A stretch of DNA of 64,000 nt from Winogradskyella sp. GTDB taxonomy: Bacteria > Bacteroidota > Bacteroidia > Flavobacteriales > Flavobacteriaceae. This document shows, in pieces, positions 26,399 to 35,403 of the stretch. Under the pieces are notes generated by a model that was given only the letters and a program-made list of their open reading frames with translations, made no database searches and had not been told where the DNA came from. The stretch covers positions 117,676 through 181,675 of the forward strand of contig NZ_JANQOM010000020.1 in assembly GCF_028289625.1 (NCBI RefSeq), in the 5' to 3' direction. The translations under genes were made by a program, and so were the position numbers. The stretch's first letter is position 1, and each line of letters opens with the position of its first letter.

Positions 26399-28000
26399 TT
26401 ATAATGAAATGCCTCGTTTCCAAGGAATAAAATCGTTTTGTTCTAGTTGTTGTGCTTTGCTTTTTTTCTTCCCACTTGCAATATCGATAATAATTTCAAG
26501 AAGTTTGAGTGCACAATCCTCAATCGTTTTTTTACCTACAATGATGTCCCCAGCACTGTAATCAATGATATCTGGCATGCGTTCTGCCAATTGATTATTG
26601 CTACTTATCTTAATTACAGGTGCTACCGGATTTCCAGTGGGTGTACCCAATCCAGTAGTAAAGAGAATGATATTTGCGCCGCTGCCAGCAAGGCCTGTTG
26701 TACTTTCCACATCATTACCAGGTGTACACAACAGGTGTAAACCAGGTGTCTTGATTTGTTCGGTGTAATCCAGAACGCCAGAAATGGGCATAGTACCGCC
26801 TTTCTTGGCCGCACCTGCACTTTTCATAGCATCGGTTATGAGTCCGTCTTTTATATTTCCGGGTGAAGGATTCATATCAAAACCACTGCCAGCGGCTTCA
26901 GCACGATGGGCATAGTTGGTCATCAGTTTATCAAATTTGTGAACATCAGTTGCGTTTTTCATTCGTGCTTTGAGTTGCGACTCCACACCACATAGCTCGG
27001 GAAATTCTGCTAAAAGCGACGAACCGCCCAAACTTACAATAATATCACTTAGGTGACCTACAACAGGATTCGCCGAAATCCCAGAAAACCCATCGCTACC
27101 ACCACATTCCAGACCAATTACTAACTTAGATAATGGTGCAGGTTGTCTTTCTGTTTTATTGACTTCCACTAAACTTCTAAAGGTTGTTGTTATGGCTTTG
27201 GTCAATAATTGTTCTTCACTACCCAATTGTTGTTGCTCAAAAATATGAACTGGCTTTTCGGTAGCTGGAAGTAATCTTTCAAGTGCCTTATTCAATAAAC
27301 TAACTTGAGCATTTTGACAACCCAAGCTTAGAACAGTTGCCCCAGCAACATTAGGATTCGCAACATAACCAGCAATAAGCTGACACAAAATTTGAGCGTC
27401 CTCACGCGTGCCACCACAACCTGAATGATGGGTTAAGAATTTAATACCATCAATATTTTTAAAGTAGCGATTGTTTACAGTAGCCTGCTCGCTATTTTCT
27501 TTATTCATTAATGAACGTACTAAGGCCTTATAGTTATTTGGTTGTTTAAAACCTAATTCTTCAAGAAAAGCCTCTTCCATGATTTTAACGTTGCGATTTT
27601 CACAGAAAACCAAGGGTATGACTATCCAGATGTTTTGGGTGCCTACTTGGCCATCTTCTCTGTTGTAGCCCATAAACCTTAAATTCTTGAAATCATTGGT
27701 TTGAATTTTTTCGTTTTGAATTGCTGTAATAGAGTTCGTATGGTTTTCAGTATCATGGCTAACATTTCCTATTGACAGCGCTTGCCCAGACAAAATTGAG
27801 GTCTTGGCTCTGCCGACTTTTATGCCATACATAATGATGGCACTATCTTTTGAAATATCCTGTAGCGCAAACTTATGTTTGGGTATAATATCTTCCTTAA
27901 TTCCCAACATTATGCCATCAACTGCTTCTATACTACCAGCATCAAGCATTTTTAATGCTACAGCACAATTATCATCGGTATGTAACTTTAAGGTATTCAA
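26399..28000 (-). CDS. uxaA: Altronate dehydratase (full length)
   Basis: The 533-residue protein contains an N-terminal SAF domain (about residues 5-85, with GIMLGIKEDIIPKHKFA) and the UxaA catalytic region with LTHHSGCGGTREDA (about 190-203), VIGLECGGSDGFSG (about 291-304) and GTPTGNPVAPV. It converts D-altronate to 2-keto-3-deoxygluconate. It leads the minus-strand operon and ends 5 bp before the SDR start codon. A LacI-type operator sits 28 bp upstream of its start. Confidence 0.93.
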   Translation of the reverse strand: MNTLKLHTDDNCAVALKMLDAGSIEAVDGIMLGIKEDIIPKHKFALQDISKDSAIIMYGIKVGRAKTSILSGQALSIGNVSHDTENHTNSITAIQNEKIQTNDFKNLRFMGYNREDGQVGTQNIWIVIPLVFCENRNVKIMEEAFLEELGFKQPNNYKALVRSLMNKENSEQATVNNRYFKNIDGIKFLTHHSGCGGTREDAQILCQLIAGYVANPNVAGATVLSLGCQNAQVSLLNKALERLLPATEKPVHIFEQQQLGSEEQLLTKAITTTFRSLVEVNKTERQPAPLSKLVIGLECGGSDGFSGISANPVVGHLSDIIVSLGGSSLLAEFPELCGVESQLKARMKNATDVHKFDKLMTNYAHRAEAAGSGFDMNPSPGNIKDGLITDAMKSAGAAKKGGTMPISGVLDYTEQIKTPGLHLLCTPGNDVESTTGLAGSGANIILFTTGLGTPTGNPVAPVIKISSNNQLAERMPDIIDYSAGDIIVGKKTIEDCALKLLEIIIDIASGKKKSKAQQLEQNDFIPWKRGISL

Positions 28001-28027
28001 AATAAAATTTCAGAATGTAAATATATG

Positions 28028-28041
28028 CGCAATCGTTTGCA
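28028..28041. promoter_or_regulatory. LacI-type operator in the uxaA/kdgK divergent promoter
   Basis: CGCAATCGTTTGCA keeps one perfect half-site of TGCAAACGTTTGCA and differs from the other at two positions. It lies 28 bp before uxaA and 167 bp before kdgK, so it could control both operons. The region 28001-28207 holds no gene. It also has a TTTGACCTC (28064-28072) / GAGGTCAAA (28142-28150) inverted pair of unknown meaning. Confidence 0.65.
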
Positions 28042-28207
28042 CAAAGTAAACAAAAATTGTAGATTTGACCTCAATGAAATGGAATTTTTTTTGAAAAATG
28101 AATAAAATCTTGACGATATATTAGCCTTTTGACGACGGAAGGAGGTCAAAAAGTCAAACACATAAATAGAAAGAAAAAACTTAAAATAAGATATTACGAT
28201 ATTAAAA

Positions 28208-29254
28208 ATGAAAAAAGTAGTAACTTTTGGTGAAATCATGCTACGGTTGGCACCTCCTGGATTTTTAAGATTCTCACAGACAAATACATTTGACGTCATT
28301 TATGGTGGTGGCGAATCTAATGTTGCTGTTTCTTTGGCAAACTATGGTATTCCAGTGAGCTTTGTAACACGCTTACCTAATAATGATTTGGGAAAATGCG
28401 CCATGATGGAATTGCGAAAACGTGGTGTAAATACTGACCAAGTTATTTGGGGCGGTGAACGTTTGGGTATTTATTTTTTAGAGACAGGTGCTGTGGCAAG
28501 AGGTAGTAAGGTGGTTTATGACCGTGCACACTCTGGTATGGCGACCATAGAAGAAGGCATGGTCGATTGGAATGCGGTGTTCAAGGATTGTCAATGGTTT
28601 CATTGGACTGGAATCACACCAGCCATCTCCCAAGGTGCTGCAGACGCTTGTTTGGAAGCTTGCAAAAAAGCTAGTGAAAAAGGCATTACCATTTCAACAG
28701 ATTTGAATTATAGAGCTAAATTGTGGAACTATTGCGATGATGCACATCGTGAAAAAATCATGACAGAATTAACTGCTTATTGTGATGTTGTATTGGGAAA
28801 TGAAGAAGATGCGGAAAAGCATTTTGGGATTCATCCAGAAGGATTGGATGTGCATAAACATGGACATGATGTAAGGGCAGAAGCATTTTTATCGGTGTGT
28901 CAGCAGATGATGGAAAAGTTCCCTAGAGCCAAAAAAGTCATTACAACATTAAGAGGTTCCATTTCCGCTTCTCACAATACTTGGGCTGGTGTACTTTATG
29001 ATGGTAAAAAGATGTACGATACACGTCAATACCAGATTACGGATATTGTAGACCGTGTTGGAGGTGGTGATTCCTTTATGGGTGGCTTGATTTATGGGCT
29101 TATCACTTATGAAGGTAATGACCAAAAAGCTTTAGATTTTGCCGTTGCAGCCTCTTGCTTAAAGCATACAATTAAAGGAGACGCTAATCAAGTAAGCGTT
29201 GAAGAAGTAGAAAAGTTAATGGGAGGGGATGCTTCCGGTCGTGTAGCTAGATAA
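28208..29254 (+). CDS. kdgK: 2-keto-3-deoxygluconate kinase (PfkB family)
   Basis: The 348-residue protein is a PfkB-family sugar kinase. It has the N-terminal VVTFGEIMLRLAPPG, substrate-pocket YGGGESNVAVSLA and the C-terminal catalytic DRVGGGDSFMGG (a variant of DTxGAGD). Its place next to the KDPG aldolase and the uronate dehydratases defines the substrate as 2-keto-3-deoxygluconate, giving KDPG. It leads a plus-strand operon continuing through the TRAP transporter. Confidence 0.92.
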   Translation: MKKVVTFGEIMLRLAPPGFLRFSQTNTFDVIYGGGESNVAVSLANYGIPVSFVTRLPNNDLGKCAMMELRKRGVNTDQVIWGGERLGIYFLETGAVARGSKVVYDRAHSGMATIEEGMVDWNAVFKDCQWFHWTGITPAISQGAADACLEACKKASEKGITISTDLNYRAKLWNYCDDAHREKIMTELTAYCDVVLGNEEDAEKHFGIHPEGLDVHKHGHDVRAEAFLSVCQQMMEKFPRAKKVITTLRGSISASHNTWAGVLYDGKKMYDTRQYQITDIVDRVGGGDSFMGGLIYGLITYEGNDQKALDFAVAASCLKHTIKGDANQVSVEEVEKLMGGDASGRVAR

Positions 29255-29263
29255 ATTGAAATT

Positions 29264-29929
29264 ATGAGTCGTTTTTCAAAAAAGGATATCGTACTTGCAA
29301 TGGAAAAAACTGGAATGATTCCTGTATTTAATCATACGGATATTTCCATTGCCAAAAAAGTGCTTGATGCTAGTTATAAAGGTGGAGTGCGGGTATTTGA
29401 GTTCACCAATAGAGGTGCTAATGCCTTTCAGGTATTTAAAGCATTGAATAAGCATGCCTCACAATACAAGGATTTAGTTTTAGGTATTGGAACTATTTTT
29501 GATAAAGTCAGTGCAAAAGCTTTCTATGGCGCAGGAGCACAATTTATTGTTTCACCAGCTCTTATTCCTGAAATTGCAGAATATGCCAATACTAATACTA
29601 TTATGTACATTCCGGGTTGTGGCTCGGTAACAGAAGTTTTTACAGCAACTCAACTGGGCTGTGAAGTCATTAAAGTATTTCCTGGAAACGTTTTAGGTCC
29701 AGAGTTTGTTAAAGCCACCAAAGCCGTATTGCCGCATATTAAAGTCATGCCAACAGGTGGTGTGGCGCCTACCCAAGAGAATCTTTCGGCATGGTTTAAC
29801 GCTGGTGTTAGTTGTGTAGGTATGGGTTCGCAATTGTTTAAGACATCAGATTTTGAAGGCGATACCTTTATAGGTTTAATAAATAAGATTCAAGATACTT
29901 TGATGCTTATTAAAACTATCCGAAGTTAA
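29264..29929 (+). CDS. eda: KDPG/KHG aldolase
   Basis: The 221-residue protein has the class I aldolase motifs FEFTNRGA (catalytic Glu region, about residues 44-51), LGIGTIFD and VIKVFPGN (Schiff-base Lys, about 138). It splits KDPG into pyruvate and glyceraldehyde-3-phosphate, the end of the uronate pathway. The gap of 9 bp to kdgK and 1 bp to the next gene indicates one transcript. Confidence 0.93.
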   Translation: MSRFSKKDIVLAMEKTGMIPVFNHTDISIAKKVLDASYKGGVRVFEFTNRGANAFQVFKALNKHASQYKDLVLGIGTIFDKVSAKAFYGAGAQFIVSPALIPEIAEYANTNTIMYIPGCGSVTEVFTATQLGCEVIKVFPGNVLGPEFVKATKAVLPHIKVMPTGGVAPTQENLSAWFNAGVSCVGMGSQLFKTSDFEGDTFIGLINKIQDTLMLIKTIRS

Positions 29930-29930
29930 T

Positions 29931-30911
29931 ATGGTTAATAGATTAAAGACCATGTTTATCGTATTGGTTGTGTCGATTTTTTTTGGTTGTGCCGAAGAGC
30001 AAAAGACTAAGGTTTTACGACTTGCTCATGGATTGGATACCAATCACCCTGTTCATAAAGCCATGGTTGAATTGGGTAAAAAGCTTGAGGATAAATCCAA
30101 GGGAAAATTGATTGTAAAACTCTATCCTAGTGGGCAATTAGGGGCAGAACGTGAGTGTTTGGAGTTGCTCCAAATCGGTAGTTTGGATATTACTAAAGTA
30201 TCAGCGGCCGTTTTAGAAAATTTTGTTTCTGATTATAAAGTGTTAAGTATTCCTTATCTTTTTAGGGATAGACAGCATACTTACGATTTTTACGATAGTG
30301 CTATCGGTAGAAATTTGTTGCATAAAGGTGGTGATTATAGACTTATGGGCCTTTGTTATTACGATGCCGGAAGCCGAAGCTTTTATACCAAAACTAAAGC
30401 CATCAGTAGTCCAAAGGATTTAGAAGGTTTGAAAATCAGGGTTCAAAAAAGCAATATGGCTGTTGAAATGGTGAAACAACTTGGTGGAGCACCGACACCG
30501 ATTTCTTGGGGTGAATTATATACGGCCTTACAGCAAGGCGTTGTGGATGGTGCGGAAAACAATTTGCCTAGTTTTTTCACCTCAAAGCACTACGAAGTGT
30601 GCAAGTATTACAGTTTTGATGAACACACTGCAGTACCTGATATTTTACTCATTGGGACTGAAAGTTGGAATAGGTTAAATGCTCAAGAACATCAATGGCT
30701 TCAAGAAGCAGCAGATGAATCTGCCATTATTCAACGTCAATTCTGGAAGCAAGCAGAGCAAGAAGCGCTTGAAACCATAAAAAAAGCTGGTGTTAAAGTA
30801 AACTATCCTGATAAGAACCCCTTTTCTGAAAAAACAGAAGCAATTATGGATATGTTCAAGGGTGATTCGGTTGCTCAAAAACTTATCCGCGATATTAAAA
30901 GTATAAATTAA
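29931..30911 (+). CDS. dctP: TRAP transporter solute-binding lipoprotein (DctP type)
   Basis: The 326-residue protein has a lipoprotein signal (VVSIFFGC, Cys about residue 21). The DctP fold includes the carboxylate-binding arginine in EGLKIRVQKS (about 165) and AENNLPSFF (about 205). It binds an acid sugar in the periplasm and delivers it to DctQM. Location after kdgK and eda suggests galacturonate and/or glucuronate. It is unusual in being a lipoprotein rather than a free periplasmic protein. It overlaps dctQ by one base. Confidence 0.9.
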   Translation: MVNRLKTMFIVLVVSIFFGCAEEQKTKVLRLAHGLDTNHPVHKAMVELGKKLEDKSKGKLIVKLYPSGQLGAERECLELLQIGSLDITKVSAAVLENFVSDYKVLSIPYLFRDRQHTYDFYDSAIGRNLLHKGGDYRLMGLCYYDAGSRSFYTKTKAISSPKDLEGLKIRVQKSNMAVEMVKQLGGAPTPISWGELYTALQQGVVDGAENNLPSFFTSKHYEVCKYYSFDEHTAVPDILLIGTESWNRLNAQEHQWLQEAADESAIIQRQFWKQAEQEALETIKKAGVKVNYPDKNPFSEKTEAIMDMFKGDSVAQKLIRDIKSIN

Positions 30912-31375
30912 TGAGAAAAACGGTAGATACTTTTCTCGAACGCTTGTTGATATTAATCATCTTAATAATGTTGATTGCGGTGGTTTGGCAAGTGATATCG
31001 CGTTATGTGTTGGGTTCACCAAGTACGTTCACCGATGAGATTGCAAGTTATTCGTTAATATGGTTGGGTTTATTCGGTGCTGCTTATGCCACCGGGAAAG
31101 AACTTCATCTCGCTATTGACCTTATTCCTGAAAATACTATTGCTAAATCACCTCGGTTCTTCCATGGATTTGTTACATTTTTTGTAATTGTATTCGCTAT
31201 TTTGGTAATGGTTGTTGGCGGTCTTAGGCTTTGTTGGTTAACATGGGCATTGGAACAAAAATCAGCTGTTCTTAAGATACCATTGGCTTTTGTTTATGTT
31301 GTCCTACCGATTAGTGGCTTTTTGATTGTCTACTATAGTTTTGATTCGTATAAACAAAAAATAAAAATGCTTTAG
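30911..31375 (+). CDS. dctQ: TRAP transporter small membrane subunit
   Basis: The 154-residue protein has four membrane segments (about 10-30, 48-65, 88-108 and 125-145) and the family pattern FTDEIASYSLIWLGLFGAAYA. It is the small subunit that pairs with DctM to form the sodium-driven translocator. The start codon shares one base with the dctP stop (TAATG). Confidence 0.92.
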   Translation: MRKTVDTFLERLLILIILIMLIAVVWQVISRYVLGSPSTFTDEIASYSLIWLGLFGAAYATGKELHLAIDLIPENTIAKSPRFFHGFVTFFVIVFAILVMVVGGLRLCWLTWALEQKSAVLKIPLAFVYVVLPISGFLIVYYSFDSYKQKIKML

Positions 31376-31379
31376 TGCT

Positions 31380-32675
31380 ATGGATTATACGCAGGTACTC
31401 ATATTAGTTTTAAGCTTTATTATTTTTCTGTCTTTACGCGTCCCTATTGCCTATAGCATTGGCTTAGCTGCCTTATTTACGCTTGTCGTTTCTTTGCCTT
31501 TGGTGCCTGCCTTGACTACACTAGCACAACGCATGGCCACCTCATTGGATAGCTTTGCTTTATTGGCTATTCCATTTTTTATTTTGGCAGGCCAAGTGAT
31601 GAATCGCGGAGGCATTGCCACCCGTCTAATCGATTTTGCCAAGGCAGTTGTGGGCCCTTTGCCAGGTGGTTTGGCCTTTGTAAATATCATAGCCTGTATG
31701 TTGTTTGGTGCCATATCGGGTTCCGCAGTTGCTGCCGCTTCGGCCATTGGTGGTTTTATGAATCCCATGATGGAGAAGGAAGGTTATGATAAATCCTTTA
31801 GTGCCGCTGTGAATATTACTAGCGCAACAACTGGCCTCATTATACCACCGAGTAATATTCTCATTATTTATTCCTTGGCTAGTGGTGGTGTTTCTATAGC
31901 GGCCTTATTCCTTGCAGGTTATGTGCCAGGCATACTTATAGGATTGGCGTTGATGCTGGTGGCAGCTATTTATTCTTATATTAAAAAATATCCTACCGAA
32001 AAAAGTGTTGGGTTTAAAATATTCTTTAAACGATTTATAGCAGCATTTCCGAGTTTACTTTTATTGGTTATTGTTATCGGTGGTATTGTGGCGGGTATAT
32101 TTACCGCAACAGAAGCTTCTGCAATTGCCGTGATTTACACCTTTGCGTTGGCTTTTGTTTACAAGGAAATAACCCTTAAAGATGTGCCTTCAATTTTGTT
32201 AGAAACCGTTAAGACCAATGCCATCGTGATGTTACTCATTGCAACTTCTGTGGCTATGTCTTGGGTGATGTCTTATGAAAGTATTCCTCAGGAAATTAGT
32301 GCTGGCCTGCTAGCCATAAGTGATAATCCTATTATCATTCTTATAATCATAAATCTCATTTTACTTTTTGTTGGTGTTTTTATGGACATGACGCCAGCTG
32401 TTTTAATTTTTACGCCCATTTTTTTGCCAATTGTCACGGATATTGGCATTGACCCGATTCATTTTGGTATTATCATGATTATGAACTTGTGTATTGGACT
32501 TTGCACACCACCTGTGGGATCCGTATTGTTTGTGGGATGTGGCGTGGCCAATCTTAGCATTCAAAAGGTAGTTAGACCACTTTTACCTTTGTTTTTAGTG
32601 ATGATTGCCGTTTTAATCATTATTACCTATGCGCCAGACTTAAGCTTATGGCTACCGCGTGTTTTTGGATTTTAA
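31380..32675 (+). CDS. dctM: TRAP transporter large membrane subunit
   Basis: The 431-residue protein has about 12 membrane segments. Typical DctM text is present: ALLAIPFFILAGQVMNRGG (about 60-78), GAISGSAVAAASAIGG, TTGLIIPPSNILIIYS and LCIGLCTPPVGSVLF near the C-terminus. It forms the main channel for the uronate-type TRAP transporter and ends the kdgK operon. Confidence 0.93.
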   Translation: MDYTQVLILVLSFIIFLSLRVPIAYSIGLAALFTLVVSLPLVPALTTLAQRMATSLDSFALLAIPFFILAGQVMNRGGIATRLIDFAKAVVGPLPGGLAFVNIIACMLFGAISGSAVAAASAIGGFMNPMMEKEGYDKSFSAAVNITSATTGLIIPPSNILIIYSLASGGVSIAALFLAGYVPGILIGLALMLVAAIYSYIKKYPTEKSVGFKIFFKRFIAAFPSLLLLVIVIGGIVAGIFTATEASAIAVIYTFALAFVYKEITLKDVPSILLETVKTNAIVMLLIATSVAMSWVMSYESIPQEISAGLLAISDNPIIILIIINLILLFVGVFMDMTPAVLIFTPIFLPIVTDIGIDPIHFGIIMIMNLCIGLCTPPVGSVLFVGCGVANLSIQKVVRPLLPLFLVMIAVLIIITYAPDLSLWLPRVFGF

Positions 32676-32768
32676 AGACGTTAAATGACCTAGAGAATCA
32701 TTTATAAATACAATTTGTAACAGGTAATTTATCTATAACTATTAAGTTTAAATCTTTAAATTGAAAAA

Positions 32769-32803
32769 GCTCAAGAACAAATTCACTTTTTTTATTCTTG
32801 AGC
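32769..32803 (-). terminator. Terminator of the T9SS paralogue gene
   Basis: GCTCAAGAA (32769-32777) and TTCTTGAGC (32795-32803) form a 9-bp stem. Read on the minus strand it is followed by TTTTTC, so it ends the transcript of the gene at 32867-34315. The T-run is weak for the plus strand, though the dctM transcript also meets it. The rest of 32676-32866 shows nothing recognisable. Confidence 0.55.
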
Positions 32804-32866
32804 CTTGTTAATAGCTTTGCTATAATACATGTCCGCCGTTCTTATTGAACAACTATAAACTAGAGC

Positions 32867-34315
32867 CTATCTCTTAATGACCTTTAAGGTTTGAGTCGCA
32901 TCCCCTGAGGACAATTGCAAGAAATAAATCCCTTGTTGAAATTGAGACATGTTTATTTTGTTTTCACCATTGACAAGAGATGAGTTTTCATAGACTTTAC
33001 GACCCATGGTGTTGTATATTACCATGTTTGAGATTCGTGTTCCAGAATTAATAATCAACTCATCTACTACAGGATTTGGATAAACTTCAATATTTTCTAT
33101 GTCAAAACCATTTACAGAAAGGGTTCGTGGTGTTCCGTCTAAATTAACAGTCCAACCCTCTGTCCAATCATTGCCATTTTGTACAGCGCCTACATAATTT
33201 ACATCTGTAAAGAAAGCATCTAAAGCACCAGCTGCTGTACTATTGGTTGTGCTTGTGCCAACATAGGAATCAACGATGGAAAAGGAGTCTGTGGAATTAT
33301 TATTTGTTGGTACATATGCACTATCTTCTGGGTTAAATGTTTCAGCAGAGCTATGAAAACCTGCACCGCCTGCACTAGTGGGGTCATTTTCAAAACTTGC
33401 AGAATTCCTGAAGAAGCTCACGCCATCCGTAACACCTTGCTCCGATCCGTTACTGAATCTTATACTTACGTCTACTCCTGTAACAGCGGTATTATATATT
33501 TGGGCAGTACTACCGTCTCTAATTCTAATTCCAATACCTTCAAAGGCAGCAGACGTATCGTTAAATGCAGGGCCTGTGATAGTTACATTAGAAAGCAAAC
33601 CATTTCCCCCTCTACCTAGTATAGCTTCAGAACCTTCTAACATATTTACAACCCAAAATTGACCGCTTCCGTTCCAGTTATCGCCCCAACGGATACCCGC
33701 TTCTTGGTCAGTAGGATCAGTTGAAACTAAGTATTTAAAATTAATCGTTCCGTCATTTATTCTTATTCCATTGTCGCCAGGACGAAAAACTTGAATATAC
33801 TCTGCCACAGTTTGGTCTCCAACGCTACTAAATTGAAATGCATCATCATCACTACCTGGGTACATTAACCTTACATATCTAATAGTACCCGAATTATCTG
33901 TACCGCCAGCACCATTTATTTGTATCCCACTCCACTGACCTCTAGCCGTATTTCCCGCTCCTTGCCCAGGCGCATTAGCTAGTGAGTTAAAAACTATAGG
34001 ATTTGCAGCAGTACCTTGCCAGTTAACCAATCCTAATTGATTAACCTCTAGACGTGTGCCTGTTGTTTCAGCAAAAATTTGAGTGCCCTCAGTAATTGTA
34101 AGTGTTATATTTGGCGCAACTTCTACTATACCTTCGATAACCCATAACGAAGAATTATCAAGAGTTTCATCGACACTTATAGTCCCAGTTATTTTCTTAA
34201 ATGCTTGGCCATTTATAACAACATCTTGTATGTTGTTTTGCGCAATTAAATAGGATTGGCCTACTAAAAGTAGAGCCATGCCTATCATAAGTTTAGAGAA
34301 GTAAAAATGCTTCAT
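32867..34315 (-). CDS. T9SS-secreted paralogue of the locus surface lipoprotein
   Basis: The ATG at 34315 gives 482 residues with a normal signal peptide (MKHFYFSKLMIGMALLLVG...). The TTG at 34381 used by the longest frame abuts the operator at 34386-34399, so I reject it. The middle is very similar to residues about 138-508 of the lipoprotein at 12421-13947, sharing blocks such as DETLD.SSLW, TRLEVNQLGLV.WQGTA and WSGI.I.GAGG. In place of the lipid anchor and Ig-like segment it has a C-terminal T9SS type A sorting domain (VYPNPVVDEL... NGENKINMS). It is thus secreted or surface-attached by T9SS. It may capture the same polymer. No catalytic motif is recognised. Confidence 0.75.
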   Translation of the reverse strand: MKHFYFSKLMIGMALLLVGQSYLIAQNNIQDVVINGQAFKKITGTISVDETLDNSSLWVIEGIVEVAPNITLTITEGTQIFAETTGTRLEVNQLGLVNWQGTAANPIVFNSLANAPGQGAGNTARGQWSGIQINGAGGTDNSGTIRYVRLMYPGSDDDAFQFSSVGDQTVAEYIQVFRPGDNGIRINDGTINFKYLVSTDPTDQEAGIRWGDNWNGSGQFWVVNMLEGSEAILGRGGNGLLSNVTITGPAFNDTSAAFEGIGIRIRDGSTAQIYNTAVTGVDVSIRFSNGSEQGVTDGVSFFRNSASFENDPTSAGGAGFHSSAETFNPEDSAYVPTNNNSTDSFSIVDSYVGTSTTNSTAAGALDAFFTDVNYVGAVQNGNDWTEGWTVNLDGTPRTLSVNGFDIENIEVYPNPVVDELIINSGTRISNMVIYNTMGRKVYENSSLVNGENKINMSQFQQGIYFLQLSSGDATQTLKVIKR

Positions 34316-34385
34316 AATTTGAAAATATTTAGTTAAAAATTTAGTATTACTGTCTTTTTGCAATTCATAATAAACATACAATTAA

Positions 34386-34399
34386 TGCAAACGATTGCA
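34386..34399. promoter_or_regulatory. LacI-type operator before the T9SS paralogue
   Basis: TGCAAACGATTGCA differs from the palindrome before the TonB receptor at one base. It lies 71 bp upstream of the start codon at 34315, so the secreted paralogue probably belongs to the uronate regulon. Confidence 0.7.
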
Positions 34400-34565
34400 C
34401 AAAAATAACAGATCAAAAGAGAATATGCAATTATTATTTATTTAAAAATGTTAATGCTTTATTAAGTATTATATGTATTTGGGATATAATAATTTGATAA
34501 ATAATAATTTTAAACAAAAGTGCTTAGGGTATTTTAATAATTAGGTTGTAAAAAAACATAATAAA

Positions 34566-34579
34566 TGCAAACGAATGCA
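34566..34579. promoter_or_regulatory. Second LacI-type site upstream of the T9SS paralogue
   Basis: TGCAAACGAATGCA matches the same pattern (left half perfect, right half one change) 180 bp from the first site. It has no intact gene to its right, so it may act as an auxiliary operator for the minus-strand promoter or be a leftover from the decayed gene that follows. Confidence 0.55.
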
Positions 34580-34670
34580 TTTTAAATATTTTGTGCAGCT
34601 AGCTTTAAAGGAGAACCAAATTATTCAAACAAAATTTGAGTAGTTGGGATTTAAGTAGTGTATGAGCAAT

Positions 34671-34790
34671 GAATTCGATGTTTTTTAGGCCATAGCATTT
34701 GATGGAAATATCGGGAATTGAAATATGGGTAATGTAACCAATGTTTCTATTATGCTTGTTGGTGCAGACTTATCTGTTGCCAATTAGGGT
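34671..34790 (+). pseudogene. Decayed BspA/DUF285-type repeat fragment
   Basis: Reading through stops, one plus frame gives AFDGNIGN-stop-NMGNVTNVSIMLVGADL. This matches the surface-repeat pattern FNgnIGNWNvsNVTNMSxMFxGA of the DUF285/BspA-like family, with TGA where Trp is expected. A further TAG follows soon after and a TAG precedes it. Only about one repeat is left. The family comparison is from memory. Confidence 0.5.
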
Positions 34791-35403
34791 GTGCTTTTAA
34801 TTAGCTAGTTAGTAGATAATGAAGGTGTTCATGGTAATAGTTTAAACCATATTTCTTATGTAGAAAATAAACCTCTCTTAAATAAACTATTTAAAATTTT
34901 GGGTAGTACCACTACTACTTATAAAATAATAGCCATTAGGTATACAGAAAATTTAAGTATATATTGTTTTTGTATAGACTAGAATTAGCATCTTATTCTA
35001 GAAGACTAAGATTGAAACAAAATAATTGGGTGAAAAAGAAATTGAAAATAATTCAGGAACAAGTCTAGAGGGAATAAAGTACTGAATTATAACTTCTTCA
35101 TTAATTAATAGCAGAAGAAGCGCAAAACTGTTGTGGTTTTAAAAAAGGGTAAGTTTTAAACCGACAGATGTGGAGCAACCTCCTTAAGAAATTGAGGAGA
35201 TTTTTTATCTATAGTTTCAAAATATTAATGATTGGAATATAATGACGGAACTTTTCTGATTTCTCCAACAAAAGGTTCAATTTTTCTTCTTGTTAGTTTT
35301 TAGCTTAGATAGGATTAGGTTTTTCAATAATTTAATGTACGGTTCGAGAATGAGTTAATATGGTTACATAGAATAAGCTTCAGTTTATAAGATTAAAGCT
35401 TTT
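34791..35403. other. Region of about 0.6 kb without a recognisable gene
   Basis: Frequent stops occur in all frames and no start has a plausible product. A frame of about 58 codons (from about 34810) follows the DUF285 fragment and may be its decayed continuation. At 35180-35206 CTCCT and AGGAG form a short hairpin followed by a T-run on the plus strand, a weak terminator-like element. Nothing else is recognised. Confidence 0.5.

Noticed and set aside
28064..28150. TTTGACCTC / GAGGTCAAA inverted pair as a terminator
   Set aside because: The arms are about 70 bp apart without a T-tract; mentioned only within the operator entry.
35200..35400. Possible transposase remnant on the minus strand
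   Set aside because: Short stretches between stops show no recognisable family motif.
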